Below, one piece after another: positions 37,193 through 46,406 of a stretch of DNA of 64,000 nt; within the stretch, counting starts at the first letter, position 1, and each line of letters opens with the position of its first letter. The position numbers and the translations under genes are program-made. The stretch is taken from assembly GCF_900070325.1 (NCBI RefSeq), contig NZ_LN879430.1:43501-107500 (forward strand), written 5' to 3'. This DNA is from Herbinix luporum. Its GTDB lineage: Bacteria; Bacillota; Clostridia; Lachnospirales; Lachnospiraceae. The notes beneath the pieces are model-generated. The model worked only from the letters and a program-made list of their open reading frames with translations, searched no databases and was not told where the DNA came from.

Positions 37193-37705
37193 ATGTATTT
37201 TTTAGATTTTTTTATCTTAGTTATAATTTATTTTATGTTTTTCTATAGAAAATGGAGCAAAGGTAGTAAAAACATGCTTTTAAGGAACACAACTATGTAT
37301 GTGTATATTATGATGGTACTATTTGTTACATTAATGCCTTTTCCAATCCCTTTTATAAATGGGACAAACAACTTATTTATTGAATCAATAAATCTTATAC
37401 CTTTTAGAGATTTAAGGTTAAATTATGGTGGTGCAATCAGAGAAATTATACTCAATATTATTATGATGGTTCCTTTTGGTTTTTTATACCCCATTATTAA
37501 GAAGAAAGGTGTTTTAAGAGTAACTATTTCTACATTTCTTTTTAGTTTTGTAATTGAAATACTACAATTAATGAGTGCATGGTGGGGAGGGCTATCTTCT
37601 CGTTCATTTGATGTTACAGATTTAATTACAAATACATTTGGAGGATTAATAGGATATATTATTTTTATTGTCTTAAGACCACTAATTCAAAGAATCATAA
37701 AATAA
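37193..37705 (+). CDS. VanZ-like membrane protein
   Basis: 170 residues with about four helices. The pattern INLIPF near residue 60, NIIMMVPFGFLYP near 85 and TDLITNTFGGLIGY near 145 is the VanZ signature. Function in glycopeptide resistance is known only for VanZ of the vanA cluster; most relatives are uncharacterised. ATG 37193 follows AAAGGAG (37175-37181) and beats a TTG at 37139. Confidence 0.8.
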   Translation: MYFLDFFILVIIYFMFFYRKWSKGSKNMLLRNTTMYVYIMMVLFVTLMPFPIPFINGTNNLFIESINLIPFRDLRLNYGGAIREIILNIIMMVPFGFLYPIIKKKGVLRVTISTFLFSFVIEILQLMSAWWGGLSSRSFDVTDLITNTFGGLIGYIIFIVLRPLIQRIIK

Positions 37706-37793
37706 GGTATTTATTTGGACATCAAATTTGGGACTATAGTTGCATAATGTTATATGATGGTTTTAAAAATGGTACATAGTAGGAGGAATTTTA

Positions 37794-38378
37794 ATGTTCG
37801 AATTTATCAGGTTAGAGAGAACAATGTGCTATGGAACATGTCCTGTTTATAGTGTACAGGTAGATAAATATGGAAATATAAACTACTTTGGTGAAGCATT
37901 TGTTTATAAAAATGGAGAGCACCAATGGAAGATATCAAAGAAAAAAGTAGAACAGTTAAATGACCTAATTGAGAATTTTGGGTTTAAGTCATTTATCTAT
38001 GGGCCTGGAAAAGAATTCATTACTGACCAGCCTTCTTGTATAAAAACAGTAAAATACCCTGACGATGAAATTAAGGAAATCGACCATTACCTAGGGCATA
38101 TTTTACTTGATGAGGATTTGATATTGTTTGAAAAAAGGATAGAAAGAATACTTGGTACTAAAAAATATGTAAATCCAAGATTATACATATATCAGATTAA
38201 GGATATAAATTCAGAACCTTCAATTATGTTTATAGTTATTTCTTCTTCAGAGAAGGAAGCGATAGATTTAATTGAAAAAGAATATGATAATCAAAAAGGT
38301 TTAGAATGGCAGGCTAATAAGATTGGCGTTGCCACTGATGACTACTATGGCCCGACTATTGTGATGAAGAATAATTAA
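37794..38378 (+). CDS. DUF6438-domain protein
   Basis: 194 residues. The N-terminal IRLERTMCYGTCPVYSVQVDKYGNINYFG matches DUF6438 (conserved Cys pair C-x3-C). The C-terminal 80 residues form a second alpha/beta domain without a name. No signal peptide. Function unknown. Confidence 0.7.
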   Translation: MFEFIRLERTMCYGTCPVYSVQVDKYGNINYFGEAFVYKNGEHQWKISKKKVEQLNDLIENFGFKSFIYGPGKEFITDQPSCIKTVKYPDDEIKEIDHYLGHILLDEDLILFEKRIERILGTKKYVNPRLYIYQIKDINSEPSIMFIVISSSEKEAIDLIEKEYDNQKGLEWQANKIGVATDDYYGPTIVMKNN

Positions 38379-38382
38379 GGTA

Positions 38383-38418
38383 TAGCCTGAATATTTGCTA
38401 CTCTAATTCAGGCTAGTT
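38383..38418 (+). terminator. Terminator after the DUF6438 gene
   Basis: TAGCCTGAAT (38383-38392) pairs with ATTCAGGCTA (38406-38415). The T tail is short. Confidence 0.6.
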
Positions 38419-38521
38419 TAAAAATGAAGAAGGTATTTGAATCAACAAAAGATAGGTGTTATGATTTAGTAAATCAGTATAGGGAAGAATAAAGATATAA
38501 ATAATAGTATTATATATTAAG

Positions 38522-38549
38522 ATGCAAATTTTAGGATTTGCATTTTATT
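38522..38549 (+). terminator. Small hairpin ahead of the XRE promoter
   Basis: ATGCAAAT (38522-38529) pairs with ATTTGCAT (38536-38543) and is followed by TTTATT. It would isolate the XRE gene from upstream reading. Confidence 0.65.
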
Positions 38550-38556
38550 GGTCTAC

Positions 38557-38622
38557 ATGTAAAGCATGCTTGACATAATGCCAAGATTCTGTTAAGATTA
38601 TAATGTAAAACTCACTTTACAT
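38557..38622 (+). promoter_or_regulatory. XRE promoter with two 20 bp operators
   Basis: ATGTAAA, N6, TTTACAT at 38603-38622 is a perfect inverted repeat. A second site at 38557-38576, ATGTAAA, GCATGC, TTGACAT, differs in one arm base. The second arm of that site holds the -35 TTGACA (38570-38575); 17 nt later TAAGAT (38593-38598) is the -10, so the other operator sits at the start point. Autorepression by the XRE protein is the simplest reading. Confidence 0.7.
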
Positions 38623-38637
38623 ATGGAGGTATATAAT

Positions 38638-38841
38638 GTGAAGAATAAGTTGGAAGAAATAAGAAAAGAAAAAGGTATTACGCAAGAAGAACTAGCAGAC
38701 GCCCTGGAAGTATCTAGGCAAACAATCAGTTCACTAGAAAATGGAAGATATAACCCATCAATTATCTTAGCATTTAAGATATCGAGATATTTCAACCTAA
38801 GTATTGAAGAAATTTTTATTTATGAGGAGGAAGAAGCATGA
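38638..38841 (+). CDS. XRE-family repressor
   Basis: 67 residues of HTH_3 type: KNKLEEIRKEKGITQEELADALEVSRQTISSLENGRYNPSI, ending in a YFNLSIEEIF tail. GTG 38638 follows GGAGG (38625-38629) by 8 nt; an ATG at 38623 would put the site inside the gene. It overlaps the next gene by 4 nt. Such pairs of XRE and a small DUF2178-like membrane protein are common in Clostridia and Bacillus. Confidence 0.85.
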   Translation: MKNKLEEIRKEKGITQEELADALEVSRQTISSLENGRYNPSIILAFKISRYFNLSIEEIFIYEEEEA

Positions 38842-39332
38842 AATCTATTAATTGGACTAAAGAGATATTTAAACTTATTTTTTATATAGGAAGTGTTGTT
38901 CTACTTTTTATATTAGGTAAGGTTGTATTTGATAACACTCATTATTCATCTGCTTTAATTGGAGTTTCGGGAGGTTTTTTAGGAATTTTAATTTTCCAGT
39001 TAATAAGGATGATTAATTTTAAGAGGAACCCAGAGAATTATCATAAAGAGCGAATAGATTTTAAAGACGAAAGAAATAATATGATAATTTCAAGTGCGAA
39101 ATCATCTGCATATGATGCGGAGATATCAACTTTTCTTCATCATGACTATACTTATTACTCAAACTTCCGTTGCTCTGATAAAAAATGCAATCATTCTTTT
39201 AAAGTTCCTAAGCTGATTAATGTAAAGCTTCCTTCTTCTGAATTTAAGCCTCAAAATTTTTCTTTTAAGGGTATGCGACATATCGAGTTCACCTCTAACA
39301 ATATCTATTATAAATTGTATTATACCATATAA
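38838..39332 (+). CDS. DUF2178-like membrane protein with atypical C-terminus
   Basis: 164 residues. Residues 1-100 match the family partner of XRE regulators: two helices, then NPENYHKERIDFKDERNNMIISSAKSSAYD. In relatives two more helices follow; here residues 100-164 are instead soluble and include CSDKKCNHSF, with no helix. This looks like truncation and read-through into foreign sequence, perhaps a transposon fragment. It overlaps the repressor gene by ATGA. Confidence 0.6.
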   Translation: MKSINWTKEIFKLIFYIGSVVLLFILGKVVFDNTHYSSALIGVSGGFLGILIFQLIRMINFKRNPENYHKERIDFKDERNNMIISSAKSSAYDAEISTFLHHDYTYYSNFRCSDKKCNHSFKVPKLINVKLPSSEFKPQNFSFKGMRHIEFTSNNIYYKLYYTI

Positions 39333-39557
39333 CTTCATTTTTCTGTACAGCTAAATAGTAATTAATGTTAATAATATGAATTTTGTTACTTAAAACCGAG
39401 CTCCTTTAGAAAATATGTAGAAGTTTGTACTAAAAAGAATTATATGTTTTAATTTGAATTATATTGGAAAACATTATATAATGGTATGTAAGAAGTTTTA
39501 TTACATTATTGTCTTTCTTATGATTTATGGGCAGATTGAAAAGGAGGGGCTTTTATT

Positions 39558-40946
39558 TTGAAAGAAAAGAAAAGATCAGATGATACAATTGCTAATATAA
39601 GTGATGAGCTTATAGAAGAAGCAAGTGAATTAAAACGGGGTAAGAAATTTTCCCTATGGTCAAAATTGACGGCCCTTGTAGTTTTTGTCGTAATAATAAT
39701 TGCCTTAACTTTATTGTTTCCAAGAGAAAAAAATCAAAATACTGAAGCTAATATAAATATAGTTTATCCAGAAGCGTATGCCTATGGAGACTTTGATACA
39801 TTGAAACAGGTGCGAGATCAAAATCCTATAGAGGATGAATTTATTAAGGCGCTTAATGAGTTCACCTATAAGACAAGTGCAAATATACTAACAGAAGCCG
39901 GCAAAAATATAAATTATTCACCTATATCCCTATATTATGCCTTGTCCCTTGCGGCCTCTGGTGCAGAAGGTGAAACAGAGGATCAATTACTGGCTTTATT
40001 AGGTGTTTCCGATAAGGAGATTCTTTCTGAACAGTGCGGAAACTTATATCGCAGGCTTTACAAAAATAATCAAGTGGGAAAACTCAAAATTGCAAATTCT
40101 TTATGGATTGACGATGAATTTGGGGGTAAACCGATTATATTTAAAGATGAATTTGTTAGACAGGCAGCAGAAAACTTTTATGCCAGCTCTCACAGGGTTG
40201 ACTTTGCTAAGGATGAAACTGCAAGAGAGATGGCCGATTGGATATCAATAAATACCAATGGTAAATTGAATCCTAGGATAGAGATCAACCCTAATCAAAT
40301 ACTATCGATAATAAATACAGTTTATTTCTATGATCAATGGATTGATCGTTTTGATAAGAGCGAAACTGTTGAGGATACATTTAATCTATTAAATGGTAGT
40401 GAAGTAAAAGTCGACTTTATGAATAATACATACGGGTCAGTTGGATTTGCCAGGGGTAAGGATTTTACGAGAGCAAGTTTAGGGTTGAAGAACTCAGGTG
40501 AAATGGTATTTATACTTCCTGATGAGGGGGTATCTCCTTATGAGCTGATTGCATCTTCAGAGAAAATGAAGGAAACTTTTGAAGGAGGAGAAAGTTTTGT
40601 TGGGGAGGTAGTATGGAAGATACCCAAGTTTAGTTTTGGTTCTTCTCTTAAATTGGGTAATATGCTTGTAAATCTAGGGGTAACCTCTGCTTTTAAAGAG
40701 GATGCAGACTTTAGTGGAATTACAGACCACATGGCATATATTACTGATGTAATTCAGGAAACCCATATAGGCATCGATGAAGACGGCGTAGAAGCGACCG
40801 CTTATACTCAAGTAAATTTTTTTGGCGCAATGCCACCAAATGGGCGTGCTGATATGATTCTGGATAGACCATTTATCTATGGTATTATTACACATGACGA
40901 TACTATACTTTTTATCGGTGTGTGTGAAAACCCTGCTGAAAGTTAA
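39558..40946 (+). CDS. Membrane-anchored serpin
   Basis: 462 residues: cytoplasmic tail, a helix at about 36-56, then a full serpin fold (about 90-460). Features include INTVYFYDQW and the hinge EDGVEATAYT near residue 410, of the inhibitory type (small residues at P12-P9). By family spacing the reactive site would be near GA-MPP, giving Ala at P1, which would fit elastase- or subtilisin-like proteases. Bacterial serpins are known in cellulosome producers. Start TTG 39558 with AAGGAGG upstream. Confidence 0.9.
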   Translation: MKEKKRSDDTIANISDELIEEASELKRGKKFSLWSKLTALVVFVVIIIALTLLFPREKNQNTEANINIVYPEAYAYGDFDTLKQVRDQNPIEDEFIKALNEFTYKTSANILTEAGKNINYSPISLYYALSLAASGAEGETEDQLLALLGVSDKEILSEQCGNLYRRLYKNNQVGKLKIANSLWIDDEFGGKPIIFKDEFVRQAAENFYASSHRVDFAKDETAREMADWISINTNGKLNPRIEINPNQILSIINTVYFYDQWIDRFDKSETVEDTFNLLNGSEVKVDFMNNTYGSVGFARGKDFTRASLGLKNSGEMVFILPDEGVSPYELIASSEKMKETFEGGESFVGEVVWKIPKFSFGSSLKLGNMLVNLGVTSAFKEDADFSGITDHMAYITDVIQETHIGIDEDGVEATAYTQVNFFGAMPPNGRADMILDRPFIYGIITHDDTILFIGVCENPAES

Positions 40947-41035
40947 TTATTGAACTTCTAGCAAACATACTAATAATCCATTAGAATATACTGTTTTTTA
41001 CGGCCATTGAAATGAAGTAAATAAAGTATATTATG

Positions 41036-41083
41036 AAACATGGTTTAAAAGGGATAAGGAATCTCGGTTAAGCCATGTTTTTT
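41036..41083 (+). terminator. Terminator after the serpin gene
   Basis: AAACATGGTTTAA (41036-41048) pairs with TTAAGCCATGTTT (41068-41080) with one unpaired G, followed by T-rich sequence. Confidence 0.8.
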
Positions 41084-41119
41084 ATTAGATTTTATTAGAA
41101 AACAAAATTACTACCTTAA

Positions 41120-41544
41120 TTGCTGATAATGGCCAATGACATGGTGTATCTGTATCCTGAACTAGAGTATGCAAAACTACCTATACTTATTGCTTGTGAA
41201 GTATTATTGGGATTATTAGTGATTGGAATAGGTATCATAATGTACTTATTAATATTATTTGATCTTGAGAATACCTTTAGCTTAAGATTTACAAGGGCCT
41301 TAGAAATTCTAACTGAATGTGTATTATAGCAACAATTGGAATAATGCTTTTACTTGGCTATATGAGTACCTTTGGTGGACCTGGCCCATTACCGGCAATG
41401 ACAATGGTTGCTTTAATCCTTGTAATATGGATAATAGCAGCAATAATTATGTTAGTTAGGAGTATAGTAAAAAAGGCCATAGAGTACAAAGATGATTATG
41501 ATGGTAGATCTTATGTTAGCAAAGAGGAAAGTGAGTCTAACTGA
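41120..41544 (+). pseudogene. Frameshifted DUF2975 membrane protein gene
   Basis: Two overlapping frames continue one protein. Frame one (41120-41329) holds two helices and LENTFSLRFTRALEILTECV; frame two (41317-41544) continues with IATIGIMLLLGY, another helix and VKKAIEYKDDYD, the closing block of DUF2975. The shift lies near 41317-41329. The first helix of the family is also missing. No HTH partner follows, unlike usual DUF2975 loci. A decayed gene is the likeliest reading. Confidence 0.7.
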
Positions 41545-41644
41545 TTGAAGTTAAAAAGTAGAAATAATCATATTAAACATTTCAAAGTTTAAGAGTGGTA
41601 AAGCAAAAGCAATGAGATTCATTACATGACAAATAAGTTATGAA

Positions 41645-41720
41645 AAACCATAGAAAAAGGGAACATCACAACAACCTTTCTTCTATGTTTTTTAAAATTA
41701 CTAATGAGAAATAGACATGA
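41645..41720 (+). repeat. Terminator-like repeat, copy 2
   Basis: ACCATAG and CTATG(T) flank AAAAAGG/CCTTT, followed by T6 and AATTACTAATGAGAAA, then ATAGACA. Over about 75 bp it is nearly the same as 33781-33860, with small indels. It lies in the 375 bp gene-free stretch 41545-41919, in which I see nothing else. Confidence 0.8.
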
Positions 41721-41919
41721 AAAATATTTTTTAATATAATAATTAGTTGGATGCATTAACTACTGATACATTTTCAGTACAAAAAGTTATTAAAAAATAA
41801 AACCAATTATAAATTAGTTGTATCTATATTTATGAGAACAAATAGTATAGATATAATTAGCATCTTTGTACAGGCTTAATTATATCTACAAATATATTAA
41901 TTAGTGGAGGGTTATACAA

Positions 41920-42606
41920 ATGAAAAAAAGGACTATTTCCATTTTATTTATTGTATTCGTAGTATGTATTACTTTAGTAGCTTGTGGTAAAAAGGAGTTA
42001 CCATTTACCCATTCTCCTGAAAATGACATTATAATTGATTACATGGAAGAAATTATTCAAAATCAAGAGAAGTATGAGGGACTTTATTATGATTATGCTT
42101 CTATGAGGATAGCAGGTGTAAAGTCAGATGAATTGGAACAATTTATTACCGGATTAACTGAAGAAGCGTTAGGGCAATTTACCGATAATGCAGATAAGCA
42201 TATTGCATTAAAAATGTCACTAGATGAATATAAAGAGGAGATTGATGAAGGTGCTAAAACCTTAGTAGATAATTATTTGAAATACAGTCGTCTTGGTGAT
42301 AAGGAGGCTAGGGAATTTGGTTTATCAAAAGAATTGGAAGCCCAAGACCCAATCGGCAAAGTAAATCAATATATGAAAGATAAAAAGATCGAAATTACAG
42401 AAATCATTTTTCCTGAAACATTTGAAGATGTGAATTATGACCTTTACCCAATGAAATATACTTACAGATATATTATTAAAGGTACAGTAGGCAAACAAGC
42501 TTTTGAAAAAGAAGTGGTTCAAGATTTTTATATTGGTGTGGATTGGTCAGAAGGCATGGGTAATATCAAAGATATCATTGAATATGTCCGTGATGTTTCT
42601 AAATGA
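41920..42606 (+). CDS. Lipoprotein, unknown function
   Basis: 228 residues with lipobox LVACG (Cys near 22). The mature part is acidic and mostly helical in the first two thirds, then beta (MKYTYRYIIKGTVGKQAF). No domain recognised. GGAGG upstream of ATG. Confidence 0.65.
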   Translation: MKKRTISILFIVFVVCITLVACGKKELPFTHSPENDIIIDYMEEIIQNQEKYEGLYYDYASMRIAGVKSDELEQFITGLTEEALGQFTDNADKHIALKMSLDEYKEEIDEGAKTLVDNYLKYSRLGDKEAREFGLSKELEAQDPIGKVNQYMKDKKIEITEIIFPETFEDVNYDLYPMKYTYRYIIKGTVGKQAFEKEVVQDFYIGVDWSEGMGNIKDIIEYVRDVSK

Positions 42607-42688
42607 TTTTATCACCACATTGATCTTCTAATATAATTAAAATTTATTGCAGAAAACCGTAGACATAATAAATTAGGAGTGAAGAAAA

Positions 42689-43447
42689 ATGAAAAGAAAT
42701 ATTTTTTTATTGCTAACTTTATTATTAGTAATATCAGTAGCTGTAGGTTGTAGTCAAGATGATAATCAGAATGGAGAACCTACTGCCAAAACTGTAGAAA
42801 TAACATCTGAAGCAAATGAAAATGAAGAAGAAAAGACTGAGGTAGAAAAAGTAGAAGCTGTATCTGAAATGTTTGGTATTCCAGAAGAAACGGCTGCTTA
42901 TCGTCTTAGGGATTTAACTGATACTGACGATCCCCACACACAATACATTCTTGAAGAAGAAGTAGATGATGTTTTTGGAATTGAAGGTTTTCGCTTAACC
43001 GGTAATGGAGAAGAAGGTAGCCATTTTCTTATTTATGCTGAAGAAAATGAAGCATTTATCTTTAAATCCATAGAAAATGTATTGGGCGACTTTAAGATTG
43101 TTTTACAAAAGGCGGAACCAGGAACTCAATATGCTCAGAATATAGCCTATGTCCTAATCAGAGAGCCATTTAAGTCTTATAGGATTGAATTTGAGGACGG
43201 AACACCATTAAGAGATATTGATATTATGGCAAACGAAACAGCATTAACAAAGGATAAAGGTATTTTCCAAGAAGTAAATGGAGATGAACTAACCATTATT
43301 CCTGATGGCGCAACTATTCCATACACTTTTACTTTAGAAGATGTACCAGAGGACGCATTTGACAAAATTCAGAATGGAGATATAATTGAGTTAATGCGTG
43401 GTAAATTTAGCAAAAAAGTATATTCTGTTAGGAAAAAGGCTGAATAA
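42689..43447 (+). CDS. Lipoprotein, unknown function
   Basis: 252 residues with lipobox AVGCS (Cys near 21), a Glu-rich linker to residue 60 and a globular C-terminal part. There is a paired theme of FEDGTPLRDIDI and TIPYTFTLEDVPEDAFDKIQNGDIIEL, unknown to me. It follows a similar lipoprotein by 82 nt but shares no obvious sequence with it. Confidence 0.6.
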   Translation: MKRNIFLLLTLLLVISVAVGCSQDDNQNGEPTAKTVEITSEANENEEEKTEVEKVEAVSEMFGIPEETAAYRLRDLTDTDDPHTQYILEEEVDDVFGIEGFRLTGNGEEGSHFLIYAEENEAFIFKSIENVLGDFKIVLQKAEPGTQYAQNIAYVLIREPFKSYRIEFEDGTPLRDIDIMANETALTKDKGIFQEVNGDELTIIPDGATIPYTFTLEDVPEDAFDKIQNGDIIELMRGKFSKKVYSVRKKAE

Positions 43448-43479
43448 AACAAGAAGAAAAAGAGTAAGTAAATAAAGTT

Positions 43480-43509
43480 ACTGGCAAGAAGTTACTTGCC
43501 AGTTTTTTT
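43480..43509 (+). terminator. Terminator after the second lipoprotein
   Basis: ACTGGCAAG (43480-43488) pairs with CTTGCCAGT (43495-43503), then T6. Confidence 0.92.
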
Positions 43510-43715
43510 GTTTGTCTAATATGGATTAGTTATCATAATCTTAAATGCAATATAAGATTAGAAACACAAGCAAATAAAAAATTGTAAAAATCGCACATGA
43601 TTTTGGTAATGGATTGGCTAAAAAGTATATTTTTTACAAAATAGGACAATATAGTTGACATTTGGAAAATATTTCGTTAAACTAGCAATAAAAATACAAA
43701 AAAAGGAAAGTGGTT

Positions 43716-44441
43716 ATGAGAATAAAAAAAATAATTGTAAGTATATTAGCTTTTTCAATGGTATTTGGATTGGAGAATATTAAGGTTTATGCTATAAGCA
43801 AACCTAATATTTCTTATTCAGAATCAATTACAAATACCAATAAAGTATTTAATCCTGAAACTGTCGATAGATTGTGGGATGAATTAAACGATAATTTAGT
43901 AATTGAGCCAGATAAACAAAGTGACTTTATAAGATATAGTAAATCTGTAATGAGTGTATCATCTGAGCCATATGGTAGCTATCCAACTCGTAAAGGAGTT
44001 ATATTGGTTACAGCAGATAAATGGAAAGGTGTTGTACCTTTAGGCCATGCTGCTATAGTATACTCAGATCAAAAAGTAATTGAAGCATTGCAGGATGGTG
44101 TTGTAATAGGCAGGAATGATTGGTACAAATCAAAATCAACTTGCTTTGGAGTAAGCGTCCGTAGTACAACTGCCAGTCAAGATGCCCAAGCTGCTGATTA
44201 TTGTTATGAACAATTAAATAAAGAATATAATTATAATTACTATAACATGAACACAAGAAAAAAATTTTATTGCTCACATTTGGTATGGGCTGCATATAAA
44301 GACTTATTTGGTATTGATTTAAATACACCTGAATTTGATATAACCCTTAAAGTAAATGATATTCCTTTAGCTACTGTTACAGCTATTCATCCACTTGAAC
44401 TTGTAAACAACGATTTAACATTTGTTACTTACGTAAAATAA
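43716..44441 (+). CDS. YiiX/YebB-like secreted cysteine hydrolase
   Basis: 241 residues with a signal peptide (about 1-24). The catalytic domain has the permuted papain order: LGHAAIVYSD near residue 110 gives His, and KFYCSHLVWAAYKDLFGIDL near 190 gives the Cys. Such NlpC/P60-related enzymes cut amides in cell wall or lipids. ATG 43716 follows AAGGAA by 7 nt; GTG 43710 is in frame but closer. It is monocistronic. Confidence 0.75.
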   Translation: MRIKKIIVSILAFSMVFGLENIKVYAISKPNISYSESITNTNKVFNPETVDRLWDELNDNLVIEPDKQSDFIRYSKSVMSVSSEPYGSYPTRKGVILVTADKWKGVVPLGHAAIVYSDQKVIEALQDGVVIGRNDWYKSKSTCFGVSVRSTTASQDAQAADYCYEQLNKEYNYNYYNMNTRKKFYCSHLVWAAYKDLFGIDLNTPEFDITLKVNDIPLATVTAIHPLELVNNDLTFVTYVK

Positions 44442-44498
44442 GATAAAAAGGATAACCAATATTTAACTGGATATATCTTTTATAAAGGATAGATAAGT

Positions 44499-45569
44499 AT
44501 GAAGAAAAAAATAATTATTATAGGTGGTATTCTAATATTAATTATATCGTCAATTATAATAGGTTTTATCGTACATAAACTAAATATAGATCAAAAGTTT
44601 CCTAAAGAATATGAATTTGCGGTTATTGATACAACAAGTCAGTTAAATAAAAGTTTTATATACTACTATGACGACTTAGGAAAAAAGGTGTATGAAAAGC
44701 TTTATAAAATGGGTTATATGGGAGATACCTTTAGTTGTCCACAGGTATACAATAATAAAGTGTATGTTACTCCCTGGGGTACTGCCAAGGAGAGAGAGTT
44801 AACTGTAATTTTAGAGATAGACAAAGAGAATGGAAATTACAAAACTTATGATACAACACTACGTAGTATTAATAGTTTAGCTATTACAGACAAGTATTTT
44901 TTTGCTGTAAACAATTTTAATGGAGTATCTAAATTAGCACGAACTAATAGAGAAACAGAGGAAACAACTATTAAGGAGTTTCCAAAACATATCATTTTAC
45001 AAATAAATATATTTAATAATATTCTATATGCTTTTGCTTCTTTAGAGGATACATCGGAATTAATTGAAATTGATTTAGAAACCATGGAAGAAATATGTAG
45101 AACCGATGTAACTAAATATGGAGAGTGTCCACCGTCTGGGGTATTGATGGAAGAAGGTTCATTGTATTTTACTTTACCTTTTAATTATGGAGAAGATAGC
45201 GATAATCTACTTGTTTATGATACTAAGACAAAAGAAATAAAGGAAATTAAGTTACCGGATGCTTTGCCTTGTCAATTGCTGAAGTACCAGCAATATATAA
45301 TAATTTCTCATATAAATAATATTACAGATGAAGGTAACTCATTAAGTATTCTCGATATAGAAACCGGTAAGATAGAAAATTATCAGTTAGAAAATACCCC
45401 TAGTCAAATATATATAAAAGATAATTTTTTATATTCTTTAGATATTACAGATCGAAATATATGTAGGTATGAGTTAGTGGATAATAGAATTAAATTCATC
45501 GATCAGATTTTTATAGACAAGAGAGATACTGATTTGCATTATTTTCTAACCGGCCTTTATTTTAATTAA
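44499..45569 (+). CDS. Membrane-anchored beta-propeller-like protein
   Basis: 356 residues with one N-terminal helix (about 5-27). The rest repeats a pattern of alternating beta strands, each about 40-45 residues (NGNYKTYDT, DLETMEEICR, DTKTKEIKEIKL, DIETGKIENYQL), which fits a beta-propeller. Function unknown. Confidence 0.55.
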   Translation: MKKKIIIIGGILILIISSIIIGFIVHKLNIDQKFPKEYEFAVIDTTSQLNKSFIYYYDDLGKKVYEKLYKMGYMGDTFSCPQVYNNKVYVTPWGTAKERELTVILEIDKENGNYKTYDTTLRSINSLAITDKYFFAVNNFNGVSKLARTNRETEETTIKEFPKHIILQINIFNNILYAFASLEDTSELIEIDLETMEEICRTDVTKYGECPPSGVLMEEGSLYFTLPFNYGEDSDNLLVYDTKTKEIKEIKLPDALPCQLLKYQQYIIISHINNITDEGNSLSILDIETGKIENYQLENTPSQIYIKDNFLYSLDITDRNICRYELVDNRIKFIDQIFIDKRDTDLHYFLTGLYFN

Positions 45570-45734
45570 AATGTTTAGATTATAAAAGTTTTAAGGATAC
45601 ATATATGAAGCCATTAATTTTAAAAATATTTTTATAAATTTTTTTAAAAATATAAAACCAAACTTAAAACTAATGTATCTCTATAGTAGAAAGATTGATA
45701 ATAATTAAAAATTATACTATAGGGAGGATTTAAT

Positions 45735-46406
45735 ATGAAAAAGTTATTAAGAGTTATTTTAGTTATAAGTATGGTTTTAGTATTAGGAATGTCCACAGCT
45801 GCCACAAGTTATGCAGAGGCTGCCTCAAAAAAGGTAAAAGTAAAATTAAACGCTACTAAATTAACCCTCTACGTAGGAGAAACATTCAATTTAAAAGTCA
45901 CCGGGACCAAACAAAAGGTAAAATGGTCAAGTAGTAATAAAGAGGTTGTTACAGTAAATAAAAAGGGTAAAGTTAGTGCTAAGGGAAAAGGGAAAGCAAC
46001 TATTACAGCAAAAGTTGGCAATAAAAAATACAAGTGTAATGTCACTGTTAAGGAAATCACTAGCAAAACTGTATTTGGCAATGGTTGTTTACTAACATCT
46101 ATAAATACATTGCAATTTTCAACAAAAGAAATTAGAAAACTTAGTAATGGTGATTATCAAGTTGATGCTTATATTTATAATGGACTAAATTATCCGGTTG
46201 GAGATATTAATGTAACTAGTATGACCCTATATGATAGAAGCGGAAATCAAGTAGCTTCTGCAGCATTTGGAGTTTGTAAAAATTTGGTTATCAATCAAAA
46301 GTCATATGCTATATGGACATTTCACTTTGATAAAGAATATGTTAACGATGGTGATTTTGATTTGTCAAAGCATAGTCTTCATGTATATAGTAATTTTATA
46401 TACTAA
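45735..46406 (+). CDS. Secreted Big_2 / SLAP-like surface protein
   Basis: 223 residues: signal peptide (about 1-28), a basic bacterial Ig-like domain (about 35-107; LYVGETFNLKVTG, VKWSSSNKEVVTVNKKGKVSAKGKGKATITA) and a SLAP-like domain (about 118-223; GDYQVDAYIYNGLNYPV, AIWTFHFDKEYV). SLAP domains bind the cell surface or S-layer in Gram-positives. Its upstream AGGGAGG site is strong. Confidence 0.8.
   Translation: MKKLLRVILVISMVLVLGMSTAATSYAEAASKKVKVKLNATKLTLYVGETFNLKVTGTKQKVKWSSSNKEVVTVNKKGKVSAKGKGKATITAKVGNKKYKCNVTVKEITSKTVFGNGCLLTSINTLQFSTKEIRKLSNGDYQVDAYIYNGLNYPVGDINVTSMTLYDRSGNQVASAAFGVCKNLVINQKSYAIWTFHFDKEYVNDGDFDLSKHSLHVYSNFIY

Noticed and set aside
38401..38492. A short frame MKKVFESTKD... 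between DUF6438 and XRE genes
   Set aside because: Only 22 codons with no ribosome site, right after a terminator.
38570..38604. TTGACA paired with TATAAT at 38599 as the XRE promoter
   Set aside because: The spacing is 23 nt; TAAGAT at 17 nt spacing is the better -10.
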